Source: Parvibaculum sp.
GTDB lineage: Bacteria; Pseudomonadota; Alphaproteobacteria; Parvibaculales; Parvibaculaceae
NCBI GenBank assembly: GCA_002694985.1
Contig: NZNS01000003.1
Span: forward strand, 81,340 to 145,339
Direction of reading: 5' to 3'
DNA length: 64,000 bases
Shown: positions 62,256 to 64,000 of the stretch, piece after piece
Layout of the letters: every line of letters begins with the position of its first letter
How positions within the stretch are numbered: the stretch's first letter is position 1
Translations under genes and position numbers: made by a program
Notes under the pieces: generated by a model
The model's database searches: none
What the model was told of the DNA's origin: nothing
What the model saw: only the letters and a program-made list of their open reading frames with translations

Positions 62256-63590
62256 TCAGATACAGACGCTCGCGAGCGGCGGGAAGCCATTGAACGCGAC
62301 GGCCGAATAGGTCGTCGTGTAGGCACCCGTGGCAAGAATCCAGACCTTGTCTCCCGCCTGCAGTTCGACCGGCAGGCGATAATCCGTCTTCTCGTAGAGA
62401 ATGTCGGCGCTATCGCAGGTCGGACCGGCAAGGACGACAGGCGATGTGTCGTTCTTGCTTTTTACGGCGGCATCACGAGACGTCAGGAGGCGGTAGCGGA
62501 TCGCCTCATCCATCGTTTCGGCAAGGCCGTGAAACTTGCCCGCATCGAGATAGACCCATCGTCGCGCATCGTCGCCACCCTTTTCGGAAACGAGTACGAC
62601 TTCAGCCTGGATGACACCGGCATCCCCGACAATGCCACGGCCCGGCTCCACGATCACTTCGGGCTGACATTCGCCGAAGTGGCGCGTGAGAGCTTCGCGG
62701 ATCGCTTCGCCATAGGCCGCAATAGAGGGCACGTCGGTGCGGTAGCGCGAAGGAAAGCCGCCGCCCATATTGACCATGCGCAGGTTCACGCCACGCGCGC
62801 CGAGGTCGCGGAAGAGCGACAAGGAGAGCCCGAGCGCCTTGTCATATTGCGTGAGGTCCGTCTGCTGCGAGCCAACATGAAAGGACAAGCCATAGGCATC
62901 GAGGCCGAGTTCATTGGCACGGACAAGCAGGTCCACCGCCATCTCGGGTTCGCAACCGAACTTGCGCGAGAGCGGCCATTCGGCACCTTCGCACTCCATG
63001 AGCACACGGCAATAAACCTTCGAGCCGGGCGCAACGCGCGCGATCTTTTCGAGTTCGGCGGCGCTGTCAAAGGCGTACATGCGCACACCCTTGGCGAAGG
63101 CCGCCGCTATGTCGCGCTCCTTCTTGATCGTATTGCCGAAGGAGAGGCGGTCGGCCGGAACACCATGGCTCAGGCAGAGGTCGATCTCGCCCATGCTTGC
63201 CGTGTCGAAGGACGAGCCGAGGCGGGCCAGACGTGAGACAATCTCGTCGGCCGGGTTTGCCTTGACGGCATAGAAGATGCGGGCCTGCGGCAACGAGCGC
63301 GCGAGTTCCTCGAAGTTGTGGGCGACGATGTCGACGTCAACCACGAGACAAGGCGAGGGAATGTCGGCCGTCGCGAGATAGCGCGCGATCTTGGGCGGCA
63401 AGCCGCCACGCTCCTGCGGAAGCTCGGCCGCCTGCGGCACAAGGCGCAAGCGCGGCTTGCGGCGAAGCGGCGACTTCAACGGCGTAACCGACCTGCCAGC
63501 GGAAGCCGACTTGGCAGTCGGAACCGTGGGGGCGGCGGACTTCATGGAAATGCGCGAACGGGCACGGCGGCCCTGCTCCGGAGCGAACAT
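62256..63590 (-). CDS. PLP-dependent ornithine/lysine-type decarboxylase (fold type III)
   Basis: A 444-residue decarboxylase of the alanine-racemase-like fold, the ornithine decarboxylase class of rhizobia that makes putrescine. The PLP Lys lies in RIFYAVKANPADEIVSRLA near 110, FDTASMGEIDLCLSHG and LSFGNTIKKERDI follow, FHVGSQQTD near 238 and MVNMGGGFPSRY near 270 bind phosphate, and VLAGPTCDSADILYE near 397 has the catalytic Cys. The body is 380 residues as expected, but a basic Ser/Pro/Lys/Arg-rich extension of about 60 residues precedes it. ATG at 63590 has an AAGGG site; GTG at 63599 or ATG at 63545 are alternatives. Lysine as substrate cannot be excluded. Confidence 0.9.
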   Translation of the reverse strand: MFAPEQGRRARSRISMKSAAPTVPTAKSASAGRSVTPLKSPLRRKPRLRLVPQAAELPQERGGLPPKIARYLATADIPSPCLVVDVDIVAHNFEELARSLPQARIFYAVKANPADEIVSRLARLGSSFDTASMGEIDLCLSHGVPADRLSFGNTIKKERDIAAAFAKGVRMYAFDSAAELEKIARVAPGSKVYCRVLMECEGAEWPLSRKFGCEPEMAVDLLVRANELGLDAYGLSFHVGSQQTDLTQYDKALGLSLSLFRDLGARGVNLRMVNMGGGFPSRYRTDVPSIAAYGEAIREALTRHFGECQPEVIVEPGRGIVGDAGVIQAEVVLVSEKGGDDARRWVYLDAGKFHGLAETMDEAIRYRLLTSRDAAVKSKNDTSPVVLAGPTCDSADILYEKTDYRLPVELQAGDKVWILATGAYTTTYSAVAFNGFPPLASVCI

Positions 63591-63778
63591 CGTAAACACC
63601 CTTTTTCAGACCCGGCTTTTTTTCTGTTGGCCGGCGTGATCCAAAAAGGACGCTTCCGTCGTTGCATAAACCTGCTAAGGGCCAGCGGCACGTGCGTGTG
63701 CGTCTTGTGATGCGCGGGGATATAGGTACCACCGACTTCACGCAACAAGTTTTTGTTCTTCAGCGTAAATTTTTTCAT
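63542..63778 (-). CDS. Possible upstream ORF (78 residues) in the decarboxylase leader
   Basis: An ATG at 63778 opens a frame that begins MKKFTLKNKNLLREVGG and has HHKTHTH and RFMQRRKRPFW later. It overlaps the start of the decarboxylase in another frame and stops at 63542, where its TGA overlaps an in-frame ATG of the decarboxylase (63545) by 4 bases. It is rich in Lys, Arg and His. It may be a leader peptide sensing basic amino acids or polyamines, or simply chance; no strong ribosome site is visible. Confidence 0.35.
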   Translation of the reverse strand: MKKFTLKNKNLLREVGGTYIPAHHKTHTHVPLALSRFMQRRKRPFWITPANRKKAGSEKGCLRCSLRSRAAVPVRAFP

Positions 63779-63835
63779 CAACGCCACATCAAGCCCGCCC
63801 CCGCTTTTGTGCCGCAATCCAACAAGACACAAAAA
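63591..63835 (-). promoter_or_regulatory. Long leader of the decarboxylase gene, candidate speF-type RNA element
   Basis: About 245 bases lie between an intergenic terminator and the decarboxylase start. They contain a GACG-GAAG-CGTC hairpin (63649-63660), CCGGC/GCCGG arms around an A-rich loop (63612-63634) and the ORF at 63542-63778. In alphaproteobacteria a conserved RNA called the speF motif precedes ornithine decarboxylase genes; position fits, but I could not match its consensus by eye. Confidence 0.4.
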
Positions 63836-63863
63836 AGGCCCGGACGATCATCCGGGCCTTTCT
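63831..63863 (-). terminator. Bidirectional-looking terminator upstream of the decarboxylase
   Basis: GGCCCGGA (63837-63844) and TCCGGGCC (63851-63858) form a perfect 8-bp stem. TTTTTT follows on the minus strand and TTTCTTTC on the plus strand. It either ends a gene lying to the right or acts as an attenuator in the decarboxylase leader. Confidence 0.85.
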
Positions 63864-63955
63864 TTCATTCGGAACGGCGAACCGTTCAGTCTTCTTTTTT
63901 CGGGTATCCGGATTTTTTGGTTGATTGGCTCATATCATGATGACGGAACCAACCA

Positions 63956-64000
63956 TCAGCTCAGCGGATTACCTGGTTGATGACGACTCTTCTTCACGGC
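63956..64000 (-). CDS. Possible C-terminus of a gene cut by the right edge
   Basis: A minus-strand frame ends at 63956 with the residues AVKKSRHQPGNPLS, about 95 bases before a strong terminator in the same direction, which makes it a plausible gene end. A plus-strand frame starting ATGATG at 63937 (MMTEPTISSADYLVDDDS) competes with it. Too short to decide. Confidence 0.2.
   Translation of the reverse strand, partial: AVKKSRHQPGNPLS

Noticed and set aside
63937..64000. Plus-strand gene start (ATGATG) at the right edge
   Set aside because: No convincing ribosome site and only 21 codons visible; a competing minus-strand gene end fits the nearby terminator better, though neither is secure.

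Overview
The window looks like a chromosomal core segment of a GC-rich alphaproteobacterium, probably of the Rhizobiales (a Parvibaculum-like genome would fit, but I cannot prove the genus). Evidence: complete alphaproteobacterial gene neighbourhoods (trpD-trpC...moaC-moeA-lexA; rpsB-tsf-pyrH-frr-uppS-cdsA-dxr-rseP-bamA-skp-lpxD-fabZ-lpxA-lpxI-lpxB; nuoA-N followed by a biotin ligase, RNase J and methylmalonyl-CoA epimerase; clpP-clpX-lon-hup), LpxI rather than LpxH, a short ProS, and SOS boxes of the alphaproteobacterial direct-repeat type GAAC-N7-GAAC.

Layout. 1-5340 (+): end of trpD, trpC, then an acetyltransferase and a KdsA-type synthase placed between trpC and the molybdopterin genes moaC-moeA, then lexA with its own SOS-box promoter. 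5334-7526 (-): comEC. 7742-10577 (+): gltX and gltA. 10632-25648 (-): the translation/envelope supercluster, read rpsB, tsf, pyrH, frr, uppS, cdsA, dxr, rseP, bamA, skp, lpxD, fabZ, lpxA, lpxI, lpxB. It links ribosome function, phospholipid, isoprenoid and lipid A synthesis, and outer-membrane protein assembly. 25892-33739 (-): dnaE, a 44-residue membrane microprotein behind an SOS box, a DUF411 protein, lolD, lolC/E and proS. 33829-36035 (-): two secreted proteins of unknown function. 36371-36509 (+): a likely unnamed small RNA with a good promoter and terminator. 36623-54264 (-): DUF1467 protein, methylmalonyl-CoA epimerase, RNase J, biotin ligase and the full 14-gene complex I operon. 54560-54851 (-): tRNA-Asp and tRNA-Val. 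55024-56334 (+): MFS transporter. 56398-61820 (-): hup, lon, clpX, clpP. 62045-63862 (-): a small ORF, an ornithine/diaminopimelate-type decarboxylase, and a long leader that holds a basic upstream ORF and a terminator.

Most of the window is ordinary housekeeping. The parts worth a second look are (i) the SOS-controlled membrane microprotein upstream of dnaE, a candidate cell-division checkpoint factor analogous to Caulobacter SidA; (ii) the orphan small RNA at 36.4 kb; (iii) a 25-base element found twice, 24/25 identical, built from GATGAC repeats 11 bases apart like a Pho box; (iv) the decarboxylase leader with an overlapping leader-peptide-like ORF; and (v) a metal-independent-type KdsA inserted in the trp-moa cluster. 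No mobile element, CRISPR array or rRNA was seen.
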